Notes under the pieces: generated by a model | Seen by the model: only the letters and a program-made list of their open reading frames with translations | What the model was told of the DNA's origin: nothing | The model's database searches: none | Shown here: positions 12,191-24,023 of the stretch, piece by piece | How the letters are laid out: every line of letters begins with the position of its first letter | How positions within the stretch are numbered: position 1 is the first letter of the stretch | Assembly (NCBI GenBank): GCA_021234155.1 | Contig: JAJEKV010000214.1 | Span: 248,001-312,000, forward strand | Length of the DNA stretch: 64,000 bases | Direction: 5' to 3' | DNA from: Isoetes taiwanensis | Lineage: Eukaryota; Streptophyta; Lycopodiopsida; Isoetales; Isoetaceae | Made by a program: the position numbers and the translations under genes

Positions 12191-12704
12191 ATTGTTCAAC
12201 TACCCGGATTGCCAAGTACACACTATCTTTACACTATAGCACTAGGCTAGGAGCACATTGAGCGAAAGGTCGACTATTTGCCTGTAGCAAATCATGTTTG
12301 GCTCTCTTGATAGCTGGTTTTCAGAGTAAATTGGATGCTTTGAACTCATGAGCAAAGTCAAAACCCCATTTTGAGCTCACTGAAGTGGTCGAATTAGGGG
12401 AACATGACGTTTTCATGTACATAACGAAGGGGGAAAATTTGGGGGTTGGCATACCCGTGTGGTGGATGCCCATTTTTTCTTTTTTGGGGACATTTCTTGG
12501 AACGTGAACTACCATTTCAATGTTGGCATTAACAAATGGAGCTTTTTTAATGCCTCGATACTTAAATCCCACTAAGTCTGTAGGGTTTAGGTTTTGGCAG
12601 CCTTCCCTACATCTGAAGTGGTCGGGAGCTTGTGTGCAGGTTCCCTCAAGGGTTTGAAGAGAGATCCCAAGAAAGAGAACAAAAAAAACCCTTCCCAGAT
12701 ACCG

Positions 12705-12840
12705 GCTCCAAACTTGCCTCGTTGCGATGGCTCGTAACAAGTTGGACATCGTGCGACCAGGCATGCCAGATGGCAGGAAACGACTGTTTGCACAACTGCA
12801 TCCAAAATTTCAGAGTTACCCTAGGCCATATGTTTGAGAA
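12705..12840. repeat. dispersed direct repeat, copy 2
   Basis: Second copy of the block at 12040-12190, lying directly before the tandem array at 12851. A 147-codon minus-strand open frame (12321-12764) spans the space between the copies; its product is not recognised. Confidence 0.7.
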
Positions 12841-12850
12841 GTAGACGCCT

Positions 12851-13725
12851 AAAACACATCTTCTAAATTGTTGATGAATTCAAAACCATTGTACCGTTGT
12901 AGAATTGATGTAATTAAAGATGATATAAATGAGCAATGATTTTGCTAAATCAATGTACACTTAAAAACAATCTTATAAGCTGATGACAATTTTTAGAAAC
13001 TGGTGTAAAATTTGGAATTAGTACAAAGAACATGATATGAACCACTACTGGTTTTGCAAAATTATTATATGCATAAAACACATCTTCTAGACTATTGTAT
13101 GATTGTAGAATTCATTTGACTAAAAATAACATGAACTAGCAATGATCTTGTTAAATCAAATGTACACTTAAAAACAAGCTTAGAAACTAATGATGATTTC
13201 TAGAAACTAGTGTGAAATTTTGAATTGGTACGAAAATATGATATGAACCACTATTGATTTTGTAAAATCAATATATGCATAAAACACATCTTTTAAACAA
13301 TTGATGATTACAAAAAACTATTGCACGATTAAAGAATTCATGTAATTAAACATGATATGAACCAGCAATGATTTTGCTAAATCAATGTTTACTTAAAAAC
13401 AATCTTACAAAATAATGATGATTTCTAAAAACTACTGTGAAATTTCAAATCAATACAAAAAATACGATATGAACCATTATTGGTTTTGTAAAATTAATAT
13501 ATGCATAGAACACATCTTTGAAACTATTGATGATTCCAAAAAACTATTGCGCGATTAAAGAATTCATGCAATTAAACATAATATGAACTAGCAATGATTT
13601 TGCTAAATCAATGTACACTTAAAAACAACCTTGAAAACTAATGATGATTTCTAGAAACTAGTGCGAAATTTTAAATTAGTATACAAAACACGATATGAAC
13701 TACTATTGCTTTTGCATAACCAGGA
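12851..13725. repeat. tandem array, four units of about 206-226 bp
   Basis: Each unit starts aaaacacatctt (12851, 13075, 13281 and, as agaacacatctt, 13507). It then runs through ttgctaaatcaatgtacact, cttaaaaacaa, gatgatttctagaaact and atatgaaccactattg. Units differ by many substitutions and small indels, so the array is old. No open frame is shared. It is probably a degenerate local satellite or the inside of an unrecognised element. Confidence 0.85.
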
Positions 13726-13837
13726 AGAATACATGGTTTTTTTTTACATTATAGATTGTTGTATAAAAAAACCATATACATACTGGTTTTCATGCTAATT
13801 TTTTATACAAGTTCATTTTTGGGGGTCTTGTGGAAGT

Positions 13838-14741
13838 GGCCGACCATAAGCCTAGCCCACTATGGGATCCCCCGTAGCCCCCACTCGGCAGGGATCCTCC
13901 CTCCGCATTGCCTCTAGCCCCGTTGTGTGGTGCTGAGTCACATCATAGCCTCCATAGCATGCACAGACTGCAACTAATAGGAACTAAGGGATCTAGACTA
14001 AGAGCATACTACATAATGGCTACTAGGTCTCTACCCCCCTTCCCAATACAAGAGGAGCAAACATGATCAACCAACATCACATAGCATCATAACATGATAA
14101 TCATCATAAGAACATCTTAACCTAATCATACATATCTAACTTACAGTTAGGGTTCCTTGATTAGGGTTCAAGATGTTGAATACGGGTTCTAGGATGGCTC
14201 TACTCTAGATACGACATACTAACCCATCTGGAGTGCTAACTTCCAGATGGACTACTAAGAGCACTACTCCACATACCTGCTCCAGAAACACTCCCTCCCA
14301 ATCCTGGCGTCTCCATGATCTTCAAGGTGTTCGAGGTAGCTCCCACTCCTGCCGATGCGCTCACGCTCTGGGGGCTGCCAGCCACGCTATGCTGTGCCAT
14401 GTGCAGCAGACGGTTCTCGAAACGGAGTTTCGAGCGCAAAGAAGGTTCCCAGACTGTTGGAGCCAGCAAAGAGGCCTAGGGTTAGGGTTTAGGCCTTTAT
14501 AGGTTAGGGTTCACATGTTATGCCACATGGCTCCAATAGGGTAAGTCTGTGTGGCGGGTGCCCAATAGGTTAAGGCCACGTGGAAAATGGTCTTAACCTA
14601 AGGTTGGCTAAGTTATATGAATAACTTAGTCATGCCCCCTAGTGCCACAATCTATGGTATACAAGGTTAGAAGATAGACTTGTATAGTGACGGTCCTGGA
14701 AATATACGTATTTAAGGCGTTTATTTCCCTGGAACGTCACA
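13838..14741 (-). mobile_element. LTR fragment (inner half to terminal CA), element B family
   Basis: It starts inside the LTR at the block ccataagcctagcccactat and runs to the terminus gaacgtcaca. It includes the gggttcaagatgttga block, the acttagccatgcccc block and the paired atatacgtattt motif near the end. This is the half of the LTR missing from the fragment at 1663-2390. No polypurine tract follows. Confidence 0.75.
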
Positions 14742-15529
14742 GATGCACTGCATTGATCTTCGACGATAACACCAGACGAATTAGTGTGGCCAGAGCCTCG
14801 CCGCGCACCCTTGCTGGAGAACTCAAAGCAAACCTAAATTTCAAAACGTTAATTTTGTCTTGCGTTTTGTAGATAATAAGAAACTAAAAAAAAACCCGCA
14901 TATTTTGGCAAAATGCCTTCATATCCTCCACTTCTTTAGGGAAACGGCACGACTGAGGATAGCTTTACCCTGGTCTAGTTTGATCCTGCCCTCAAGGATC
15001 TCAAAATGGGAACCGCCCCTTCGGGATCCCCACCCGAGATCCCCTCCTCCGGGATCCCACAGTCAACTGCACAATTAAGGGATTATTACGCAGTTTTGGG
15101 GCATTTTTTACCCGGATTCACGCAGGCTTGTTGCAGTGGCGCTCGCCCTGCTTTCTCTTCTGCTGCTACCTGATCCTCTCCATCAGCCGAGTCCGAGCAC
15201 CCATGAATAGATCCCGCTCAATTCTATGGAGGATCGAGCGAGCATCGGGAGTTTGCCCTGATTTCCCTATAAGGGGCAGGATTTTTGCGCAGTTACTGCG
15301 CAGTAAATGGTGCTTACTGCGGGATCCCGCCCTCCGGGATCACACCTCTTGGGGACCCTGTCCTCCGGGATCACACCCTCAAGATCCCTGAAGCCAGGGT
15401 AAGAATATCAAACACCGACACGGCACATGGTAGTAGCATAAGTTGGTTTCAATAAAGAACAAGGGGATTTCTTCTTTTGTGGTGTTCCACCCTCCCATTG
15501 TATGTAATATAATTTCCCCCTTGAACATG
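14742..15529. other. spacer with repeated gggatcc phrases
   Basis: Two patches (15000-15060 and 15320-15390) are dense in gggatcccnccctccggga-type phrases and follow similar sequence (ttacgcagt, ttactgcgcagt). They look like a duplicated segment of unknown origin. No gene is recognised. Confidence 0.35.
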
Positions 15530-16213
15530 TCATCATAATGGCTACTAGGTCTCTACCCCCCTTCCCAATACATAAGAGGTGCAGACATAAGATCAACCAT
15601 CATCATATATCAACATAACGTGATAAATAACAAGAATAACAATTGATCCTAACATACATCTAACTTATAGTTAGAGTTCATTGATTAGGGTTCATGCTCA
15701 AAACTACAGGTTCTAGAATGGCTCTACTAGGACATAATATGCAACTCCACGAGTCTACTCGGCACTGCATTCTGACGAGCTACCGCCAGCTCTCACGGTT
15801 CTCCATCTCTAGCAGGTGGTTCGAGTAGATGACCCTCCTCTGCTACGCTCGTGCTTTCGGACTGCTACTGCAACCTTGGCTGTCGAAGACGATCCTCGAA
15901 TCAGAGCAATGGGCACAAATTGGTGGATCAGAAGTTGGTGGAGCCAAAAGTGGTCTAGGTTTAGGGTTTGGCCTTTTATGTGTTAGGGTTCACATGAGGA
16001 CCATTTGGCTCCAATGGGGCGCGTCCATGTGGCGGGTCACCTATAGAGTGAAACCACGTGGAAATGGGTCACCTCCTAAGGTTGGCTAAGTTATGTAAAT
16101 AACTTGGCCATGCCCCCACACTTGGTGCATACAAGTCTACTAATGTAGATTTGTATAGTGACGTGGCCCTAGGACATACATATTTATATCGTATATTCTA
16201 GGGGAACGTCACA
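15530..16213 (-). mobile_element. LTR fragment, element B family
   Basis: It begins near the block ctactaggtctctacccccc and ends at gggaacgtcaca. The telobox-like cctttatgtgttagggtt stretch and the acttggccatgcccc stretch lie in the usual order. It is truncated at the outer side. Gypsy reverse-transcriptase remains on the same strand begin about 400 bases further on. Confidence 0.7.
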
Positions 16214-16589
16214 TCCGCATTGACTTTTGGAGACCCTAAGCTGTATGTCGAATCCCCATGAGTCTAAGCCTTGGGTAGGATTTCCCTTTTGTTGATGTTA
16301 TTGATGTTCGACATTTCAGATGCTATGTTAGTTTTGTGATCCCACCCTTGGAGGCGAAAATATGTATTGATGTGATGGTTTATACTTATGTTATGCAGTT
16401 CCGTAGCTAGGTCGATCCCGAGGGAGATGGAATGAATAACACGTCCATTCTTCCCCGTCAGATTCTTGTTCACTATCAAGAGTTCGACTTCAGATGGGTG
16501 GCCTCGTGTTGGTGTGCTTAGTCCACAAGAGGAAATCTCCAGTTCGGATATAATCGGGGCATCGTATACGAGCAGGGGCGTCATAACGT

Positions 16590-16855
16590 GCATATGGTTC
16601 CATCCTTTTTCTTTACAAGAATTATAGGCACCCCAAATGGTGACTCTAAACATTAAAAAACCATGTTTCTTGACCTCTTCTTACTCCAAGGGACGAATTC
16701 TATATGGCGGCCTCGCCACTGGCTTAGTTCCAAGTTCTAAATTTATCTCATAGATTTTTTATAATGGTATTCTCTGAGTTTGTCTGGAAATGCATCCCTA
16801 TACTTATCAACCAAATTCTCCCAAATTCTCAGGTTTGTTGTCCTTATCCATAGCA
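16590..16855 (-). pseudogene. Ty3/gypsy reverse-transcriptase N-terminal remnant
   Basis: On the minus strand, fragments in shifting frames read ENLVDKYRDAFPDKL, LELGTKPVARPPYRI, RPLE, EEVKKHGF and then a GAYNSCKEKGWNHMHV-like piece. This is the order seen at the start of the gypsy RT domain (leader, E.G..P..PPYR, VKKKDG). Stops and frameshifts are frequent and the catalytic DD region is absent. The open frame 16264-16653 overlaps the end and continues into unrecognised sequence. Confidence 0.6.
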
Positions 16856-17147
16856 TTTAAACAAGGTTGCATATTAAACGGGAGCAAATCATCGAAACGG
16901 GAGCAAAAGAAATATTCGTCAAAGATTCCCCTTTTTTTTTCAAAAAGAGCTAAAGTGAGGCAAAATTTTATTTTGGTCATAAAATTGCATTTTGACCCCC
17001 CAAATCACTCATTTTTTGTGCAAAGAGAACATTGACTATGTCAAAGTGACACTTTTCCTAACAGTTAGAATTTACCTGGAGAGTGTTTTTTGGGAAAACC
17101 ACTAATCTAAGTGTACATCCTACACAACATTTTGTTAGCTTGGATTG

Positions 17148-17345
17148 TATTCCAGAAAAGGTGCTTTTAGGTTATAATGAGTCATTTTTTAATGATGTAA
17201 TTTTTTAAAGTACCAAAATTATATTCTGAAATACACTTTTGCTATTCGAGGATAATAGAAGTGTATTCCAGAATACACTTTTGCTTTTCTTAAAAGTCAA
17301 AGTGTATTCCAGAATACAATTTTGTTTTGGCTCGAATCCAAGTTT
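17148..17345. repeat. palindromic GTATTCCAGAATAC cluster, left
   Basis: Five or so copies, perfect or decayed, of an 18-base palindrome lie at 17148, 17222, 17262 and 17300, separated by cttttgcttttcttaaaa-type spacers. The core TTCCAGAA resembles a heat-shock element half-pair, but the strict palindrome and its placement near element ends favour a transposon subterminal repeat. Further copies lie at 17666-17705 and 18160-18195. Confidence 0.7.
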
Positions 17346-18019
17346 TTGGGACTCAACAGTGATCTTGCAATTTTCCAGGTTTTTTGGGTTTTCGGGTTTT
17401 CGGCATTTTCAATGAAACCTTGCGATTTTTTTACGTGGAAATACAGGGACATAGTTCTAAATAATGTAGGGACGAAAGGGAAAAATAAACCAACAACAAC
17501 TAGATTTTTAGGCATTTTCAATTTATTTTGATGACCTTTCAATTTTTTTTTTATTTGTTTTGTGTGGATACAGGGTCATGGTTTTTTTTAAATAATAAAG
17601 CGATTTTGATATTTTTGTTTTGAAGTCCAAGGGTACTGGATTTTGGTTCCAAATCATAAGAGGGAAATGTATTCCGGAATACACTTTGTATTCTGGAATA
17701 CGTTTTGGTATTTTTGTTTTCTGCTTTCGCTAAGGCGATCTTCCCTTGCAAACCTCGGGCTAACATTTCAAAGTGGCGATGGCCTTGTCATTGGTGTTGG
17801 CTACAGGCTGAGCTATGGCGCTGGCCTTCAAAGTTCGTTTGTGCCAGTTTAGGGTTTTTGCCTAAAGTTCGCTACCTAAAGTTCGATTTCGGCCTGTGTT
17901 GAAGCATCTGGCAACTTGCAAACCTATGTTGGAGCATCTGGCGACTTCGAAGCAGATAATTTGCTAGGTAATTTTTGCAGACCTTTGGTGATGCGACGAG
18001 AAGAATCGAGGATACTTGT

Positions 18020-18165
18020 TAATAAATATTATGAAGGATACAAGAAAAACAGAGGGATACTTGATCAAGGTGCTAAAATAAAGTGGAAAATGTAATAAAC
18101 ATTATGAAGGATACAAGAAAAATAGAGGGATACTGGATCAAGGTGCTAAAATAAAGTGGAAAATG
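18020..18165. repeat. 73-bp tandem duplication
   Basis: The segment beginning taataaatattatgaagg at 18020 is repeated at 18093 with three visible differences. It lies directly next to a palindromic pair (tattctggaatacg and tattccagaatagg). Confidence 0.9.
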
Positions 18166-19239
18166 TATTCTGGAATACGTTTTGTATTCCAGAATAGGTT
18201 AGTTCGGACGGGAGAGGAGGCGAATTTTTTTTCCGCCTCCTCTGGTGTAAGCTGGCGATCTACTTAGGCTGGTGATGGCGGCCCTTAGATTAGGGTTTCT
18301 CAAGATTTATGGGTGTGGACGGATCTCTAGACGGATCTGTGGATGGATTTATTAAGGATTCAGTGGAAGGTTTTTTCAATTAAGGATTCTATGATTCGAC
18401 CTTCTCGTTCCTCCTGTTAGCAACTGCTTGGTAGCAGAAGAAGCTTGGAGTCGCAATTCAATACTGATTTCTAACTGGAGGCTTAGGGAGGAACTACCAA
18501 TCTTGATCAAAGCCTTTGTATAATTCAAATGAGTAAGTCTATCTTCTCTTTTAGGACGAACATTAACTGTTATTTCTTAGTAAGAGTTCCAAATGCTTTG
18601 ATCTGTTATTTGACCGTTATCCATCTTCAGACCTGGTTGCTTTACATGTGATTCTCTGCATCGAAGAGGCAACAAGCCTTTTGACATCCATGTCTATGCA
18701 TCTGTTTGTGTAACGCCAACAAGTTGTGGCTATTTCTGCTAAAGTATCATACGATTTTCTGGGTTCTTCAAGTTTTGTTTAGTATTGCCTCATCGTAGGC
18801 AATAAATGGGCACGTTTTTTCCACAAGAAGCACATGATAAAAATGCTTTTGTGGCTTAAATTTGTAGTCCAAACCCGGTGCCAATATCTGAAGGTTGAGG
18901 ATAGCCTGTCTCTACATCATTAATTTGCTGCAGTAAATTTTGAATGACCATTTAAGGTTTTATGTTGCAACATCATTCATCCAATTGTTCAAAATCGTTT
19001 GTTTGCCTATTTGAAGCTATTTATAACTCTCCATCATTTCTTATGTTTAGCACATTCACATGTTAAGGAGGATATGAATTTGCAGAAAGAAATACCTAAC
19101 TTCTTTGAAAAAATGTTGAAGATGAAGTTGGAGACTTTGTCTAATGGAAAGAGTACAAGTTCTTACCTTCAATACATGTATCTTGTTTATGAATGATAAT
19201 TAAATATATTGTACAAATATTTGTTCTTAATTTTGCAGC

Positions 19240-20180
19240 ACCTGCAGTGGCTTCCAATGGCCTACGACAAGGATCATTCAAGAACAAGAGTTTTTCCAAG
19301 GCACGAGTTTTGATAAAAAGGAATGGGTGAAAGCATGCTAGGGTGTACCATATAAATTACCTTTTAGAGAGTGCAAAACTACCCAGAAAAGTACCCAATA
19401 TTGGGTACTGGGAACTTGCACAAATGTCATAATAAACAATAAGTTTGAGAGTTGATTAATTCATTTTAGTTTCTAATGGTATGTTTATTCTTTGATACTA
19501 TAGTTTGACATGTTATTGACCTTCAATTCAAATTTTTTTATTGATTTTAGTGGAAAGAAAGCTATGAGAGTACCAGATTTAAAAGTACCCAGTGTAGGTA
19601 CTTTTGAGGGTTTCAAAAGTGGTACACCGTAGCATGCTTTCACCCGAATTGGATGCATCTTTCAAGCAGGCTGCAGATGCGTTGCTAAGTACATATGGAC
19701 AACCATCATTAGGATCTGAAGTGTTACACGCAGAAACCAAGATAAGCACAAGCTTGGAGATGGCAAAATGCCAATTCCAATATGAAGGCATGTATGTCGT
19801 TTCCTTGTCCCGCCTCTAAATTGGGTTATATTTGGGTTGATAAATGTAGGTGTTATGTGAACTACTCTTCAATGCCTTAATAAAGATGTTTACGATAACT
19901 TATCTATTCTGCATAGAAAAGAGTTAGAACTGAGGACTCAATTAATCTAGTCTCTGTAAAAGAGAGAGTGCATAAAGTAGACCAAATCAAATGCAATGGA
20001 ATATTTGTAAAAGAAAAAGTTTCAAAAGTGGACCAAAATGATTTTTGTTCTATGTTTAGTCAAACTGAAGAAGTTACACGCCAAGCACCCGAAGGGAGTG
20101 TTGCTAATAATGAATCTTATTTTGACCAAGTACCTCTTACATTGTTATTTATTATTATTATCAATTTTAGTTGTAAATAA
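19240..20180 (+). pseudogene. unrecognised spliced gene, one exon split by a MITE
   Basis: An exon begins after ttttgcag at 19239. Joining 19240-19324 to 19646-19800 across the MITE, counting its 4-base target duplication once, gives one open frame through the junction (SFDKKE continuing ELDASFKQAADALLSTYG, then SEVLHAETKISTSLEMAKCQ). A later exon-like block at 19935-20140 reads DSINLVSVKERVHKVDQIKC and SQTEEVTRQAPEGSVANNES. An upstream exon-like block with KMKLETLSNGKSTSSYLQ lies at 19060-19196. I do not recognise the family. The composition is that of a hydrophilic, partly coiled-coil plant protein. The MITE should abolish the product unless it is spliced around. Confidence 0.45.
19325..19645. 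mobile_element. 321-bp MITE with 26-bp terminal inverted repeats
   Basis: The left end reads GGGTGAAAGCATGCTAGGG and the right end, on the minus strand, GGGTGAAAGCATGCTACGG. Both continue TGTACCA, giving 25 of 26 matching. GAAT flanks both sides (19321-19324 and 19646-19649) as a 4-base target duplication. Secondary inverted pieces (agtaccca and gggtact) lie inside. There is no coding sequence. Superfamily is unclear from length and duplication alone. Confidence 0.85.
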
Positions 20181-20254
20181 GATCCTCTTTAATGTGTTCA
20201 ATTATTATCACAAGCGTCAAAGTTTCCAGAACCTTAACACATAGGCAACATGTT

Positions 20255-20440
20255 GTTCCAGAATACATATTTGATTTCTTAGAAAGCAAAGGTATATTCC
20301 AAAATACACATTTGCTTTCCTAGGAAATGAAAAGTGTATTCCGGAATACACTTTTGCTTTCTCTGAAAATCCAAAGTGTATTCTGGAATATATGTTTGTT
20401 TTTTAGAAAAGCATAAGTGTATTCCAGAATACACTTTTCG
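20255..20440. repeat. palindromic GTATTCCAGAATAC cluster, right
   Basis: Five units of about 41 bp, each with a perfect or near-perfect GTGTATTCCAGAATACAC palindrome followed by ttttgctttc-type spacer, lie at 20262, 20291, 20334, 20373 and 20411. Variants are mostly single transitions (ccg/cca, ctg/cca). This mirrors the left cluster inside the inverted-repeat segment. Confidence 0.8.
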
Positions 20441-21229
20441 TTTTACATTTTTTGTTTTATGTGCCCTAGTGTTCATTTGTTTACTTGATTATTTTCTTGT
20501 TTTTTAATTCAGCCAGTAGATCGTCATAACATGTCAAACATGTTTGATAGAACAACTAAACGTGGAGACTTGGGACAGATATCCAGTTGCAACGTCTGAC
20601 AAGCATATTGTTCAATATGCACCAAATTTTGAGGATACCAAATTAATGTACTAAAAAAATTTTAAAGAAATAATTATTATTTTTTCTTCTGACTTGAGGG
20701 CTCAGATATGCCCCCAGTCAACCATTTAATCGTTATCAGCAGTCTTATTGCTGCCACGGTTTTTCCCTCGAAAACCCTTCGGGGCAGGGGTTTTTTAATC
20801 CGGGCAGTAATGTGACTGCTGCGCTTTTTGTATTAGGTCCCATAGGCCGATTGGTCTCCACGGATGACAAAAACAATTCTATTCTATTCTATTCTGATGT
20901 TTTTGATATCTTACTTTCAGAGATTACGTATTCATGTCTACATTTTGCCATTTTCAAGGGTGTTTCTTTGCAAAAAACAAAATTGTCACTTAATGAGGGG
21001 CCAAAATGAGGGGAAAAAAAAATGAACCCTCTGAAATTTTTAAGTTTATCCAAAAAGGCCAATTTTAAGAGCATGGTATTTTTTGAAAGGGAATCTTTGA
21101 AACGAGAGTGCTGCAACACTCCCGTTTAATTTGCAACCTTGTTTTTATCGATATGGAGGAATCAAAGACATAGTCGAGATATTTTTCAGTAATATTAGAA
21201 TGAAAATAATGTTTTTTTCACATCCGTTA

Positions 21230-22925
21230 TTAACTTATGCAAGGAACCATGAAGGGTGATATCATTTCCTCTCTTAGAAATAACTCTGCATAGTCCCAAT
21301 GGTCAAGTGCACACGCCACCCCATGTCTCCAGTGCTGAATTTGCTTGCCAGCTTCAGTCTCAATTTCATGAGGTGCTACTTGAACCAATTCCGACCCTAA
21401 TTCTTGTGCTAAATCAGTTGGAATGAAATTGTTAATACTCCATGAGTCAACAAGAACAATAGCATTTCTATCGTTTATTTTTCCAAGTAAATAGATAATT
21501 TTTCCAACAAAGTGACCTTGTTGACTTACTGCATTGGGTTTTCCCTGAGCTATGGCAGATAGTTTCTTTGTTCCTCCCTCAGCTTTCTTAACTGTGGAGG
21601 CCATCACCTTCTTTTCTTCGTGGAGCTTCGGGGATATAGGCTGGCATATCCTTAATCCTTGCAAAAATACCAGGTTTCAATTTGCCTGATTCTTTTGAGC
21701 TGAATCAAAGCATGGTGTTCATCATAATGCGAGGCATATTCTTGTGTAAAGAAATTGCAAGATTCCACCTAAAGATTAATTTCCATATCCATTCCCATAA
21801 GCAAGCTCCACCAAGAAGCAACATCCTTCCTGAGTTGCAAAGCCGCATGCAGTATCCTTGCTGCATCTCCCTTTCTAATGGCACAAAAGTACACCTCCAA
21901 TCAATTAAGCCATTGAATGACTTGTTCCACGGTTCCAAAACTTGTAAATTTGGGATGATTCTTTTTTTTCAACCCTAATCTCTTCCATTAATAGAGTTTC
22001 CAAAACCCCAGCTTTCTGAACTGGGTTAGGTGGGGATAGACTTGTAGCTCTAGCTCCCTGAGCTTGGCTAGCTTGGCCAACATTTCGAGCTCCCTGAGCC
22101 TGATTGCTATGACCTTCTTGCACATTATTAACATTAGTGCCCCTTGGGCTAGTTGTTAATAATTGCTTAATAGTGTCAAACAATTTTGTTTCTCTTTCAA
22201 CAGTGTCTTTCACTTGCTTGACCAACTAGAGTTTCTAATCATTGAATAGTTTGTAGTGTGTGCTTGCTCAATTTTTGTATCTAAAACTTGCCTCACCAAT
22301 TCTCTAATCCGTGGCTTTATATAATCCAACTCCCTCTGGAAGTTAAGCGAATCAGAATCAATGATTTTTCAGGAGAATGGGACACCTAAGAAAGTTTTTC
22401 AAGTTCTTTCTTTTCTTTCTCATGAGAATTCTTTCTATTTTTCTTCTTCGTCATGAGGATTCTCTCATTATCCAATCAATGTGTCCTTGCTGGAGTTTGG
22501 CTTCCAGTTCATCGAATTTCGACACCTCCTCTTTAGTAGGAGCTATTTCATATAAATCAATGTTTTCTCCTTCTTTGGGGATCAAAGACACCAATCCCAT
22601 CAAGGGACCAACATCCATATCAATCTCTCTCTCCATCCCAGTCACAGACTCGTGCTCTAATGCCACTGTAATAGACTTGGACTTGGTCACAACCCGATAT
22701 CACATTCAACATTAAATCGCCTCTTCCTCGGAGTCCTTGATACAACCTCTTCCCCCTTCCCCTCCCCCAAACAACAACAAGTACAAGAGCCCTTGGCAGT
22801 TTCGGATGTTTGGCAGAGTTTGTAGCAAGACAGAGTTCAAGGGGGATTGCTTCCTGATTGAAAAACTGTTTTCTCACCTCTTCCAACAAGAATTCTTTAT
22901 ATTGCTCTAATGCTGGAAGCACCTG
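21230..22925 (-). pseudogene. Ty3/gypsy gag and aspartic-protease remnant
   Basis: From high to low coordinate on the minus strand there are gag-like pieces (22922-21905; proline- and glutamine-rich TSPRGTNVNNVQ area, then DVASWWSLLMGMD near 21830). A retropepsin-like piece follows at 21664-21230: GHFVGKIIYLLGKINDRNA, then IVLVDSWSINNFI and TDLAQELG. Active-site DSG of the family is DSW here. Frames are broken several times and no RT follows below 21230. An old fragment. Confidence 0.6.
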
Positions 22926-23329
22926 GACCTGGACTTGGCCAGGTGGCCGATTTGGTCAAAACTGATCCCCTTGGGTCAAGATCCAATTCTCATCCATCGC
23001 ATGGCCTCAGATCAACTTATCGGCTACCACGAAGCCTTTGCTTCATATCTTATTAGATTTTTTCCCACCCAAATGGGTGGTTCCACCTCACCAAAATTAA
23101 ACTTAATTAATTCCATACTAAGGATTTAATTCATATGTTTGGTCTTGCCTATTTACTATTTTTAATGTTTATAACAAAGAAGGAAAAAGTTCTGGTTAGA
23201 AACCTTATTCCAATGGAGTCCTTCTATGGTGAAGCGGGCAAGAGTTCGGAAAGAATGGAGTCTGGCCAATGGAAGGCATATACTTAGTTGTTATAGGCAA
23301 ACTCGGCTAATGGAAGTCCATCAAACCAA

Positions 23330-23590
23330 TCATCCTGCTAGTAACTAATAAAGCACTATAATATTGTTCCAAAGTCTGATTAGTGCGCTCTACTTGCCCA
23401 TTACTTTTTGGACGATGTCGAAAAGGCAATGAGTGATCGATACGTAATAGCTCCAAAAATCGTTTTCAAAAGCGAGAGACGAACTGAGGTCCGCGATCAA
23501 TGTATAATGTCTGGCACTCTATGAAGTCTGACTACTTTACAAAGAAGACCAGCTATCCCCTTGCTAGTGATGGCCATAGGTGAGTCATGG
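23330..23590 (-). pseudogene. Ty3/gypsy integrase remnant
   Basis: The minus strand near 23510-23340 reads YIDRGPQFVSRF, KRFLELL, DHSLPFRHRPKSNGQVERTN and QTLEQY. This is the second catalytic Asp block and the (H)P.(T)(D/N)GQ.ER.N block with its Glu. It lies upstream of gag on the same strand, so it belongs to a different or rearranged copy. Confidence 0.65.
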
Positions 23591-24023
23591 CAAGCCTGGA
23601 GAACTTAAAGCCAAAAAATGCGAGTCATGGCAATCCTGAAGAACTTGAAGCCGAAAAATGCCATCTGGAATGTGGGTAAAAGCACTTGAAGTGGATCAAG
23701 ATCCTGCATTTTTTTTGCTACATTTTTACGCCACATTTGTAGTGCGCGGGGTGCCTTAGTATGGGCCAAAAGTTACAGAACAAGTAGTTATAATGACAGC
23801 AGATGCGGGTAAGCAAATTTAAATTATCATGCCACGTAGTAAAGTACTTGGATCCCTCCCCCCTCCTCCCTCCTCCTCTTGCTGCCAGATTGAGGAGAAA
23901 ACACAAGAATCCATTTCCACAAGAATCCATTTAAGCACGATCGGGGAGCACGATCTCCATTTCAGGGAGCATCATTTAAGCACGATCTCCATTTCAGGAA
24001 GCATCATATATATCGGACGCCGT
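23591..24023. other. no recognised gene, short direct repeats
   Basis: A phrase of about 20 bases (agcacgatctccatttcagg, with variants) occurs at 23946 and 23977, and tggcaa-cctgaagaactt-type phrases are doubled at 23583-23650. No gene is seen. Confidence 0.4.

Larger units (their letters stand above)
16861..21142. mobile_element. 4.3-kb segment bounded by long inverted repeats (putative DNA transposon)
   Basis: The left edge (16861) reads acaaggttgcatattaaacg. The right edge (ending 21142), read on the minus strand, gives acaaggttgcaaattaaacg, 19 of 20 matching. Similarity continues inward over roughly 200 bases with gaps (gggag, caaagattccc, tttcaaaaa, gcaaagaaaca/gcaaagagaaca). Just inside both ends lie clusters of the palindrome GTGTATTCCAGAATACAC. 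Subterminal repeats of a short motif are typical of CACTA- and Mutator-type elements, where transposase binds. No transposase is seen inside; instead there is an unrecognised spliced gene. No clear target duplication was found. Superfamily unassigned. Confidence 0.55.

Noticed and set aside
17148-17345. GTATTCCAGAATAC palindromes as a heat-shock promoter
   Set aside because: No gene starts beside them. The motif is strictly palindromic and clustered near both inverted ends, which favours a transposon subterminal role, though the TTCnnGAA likeness is noted.
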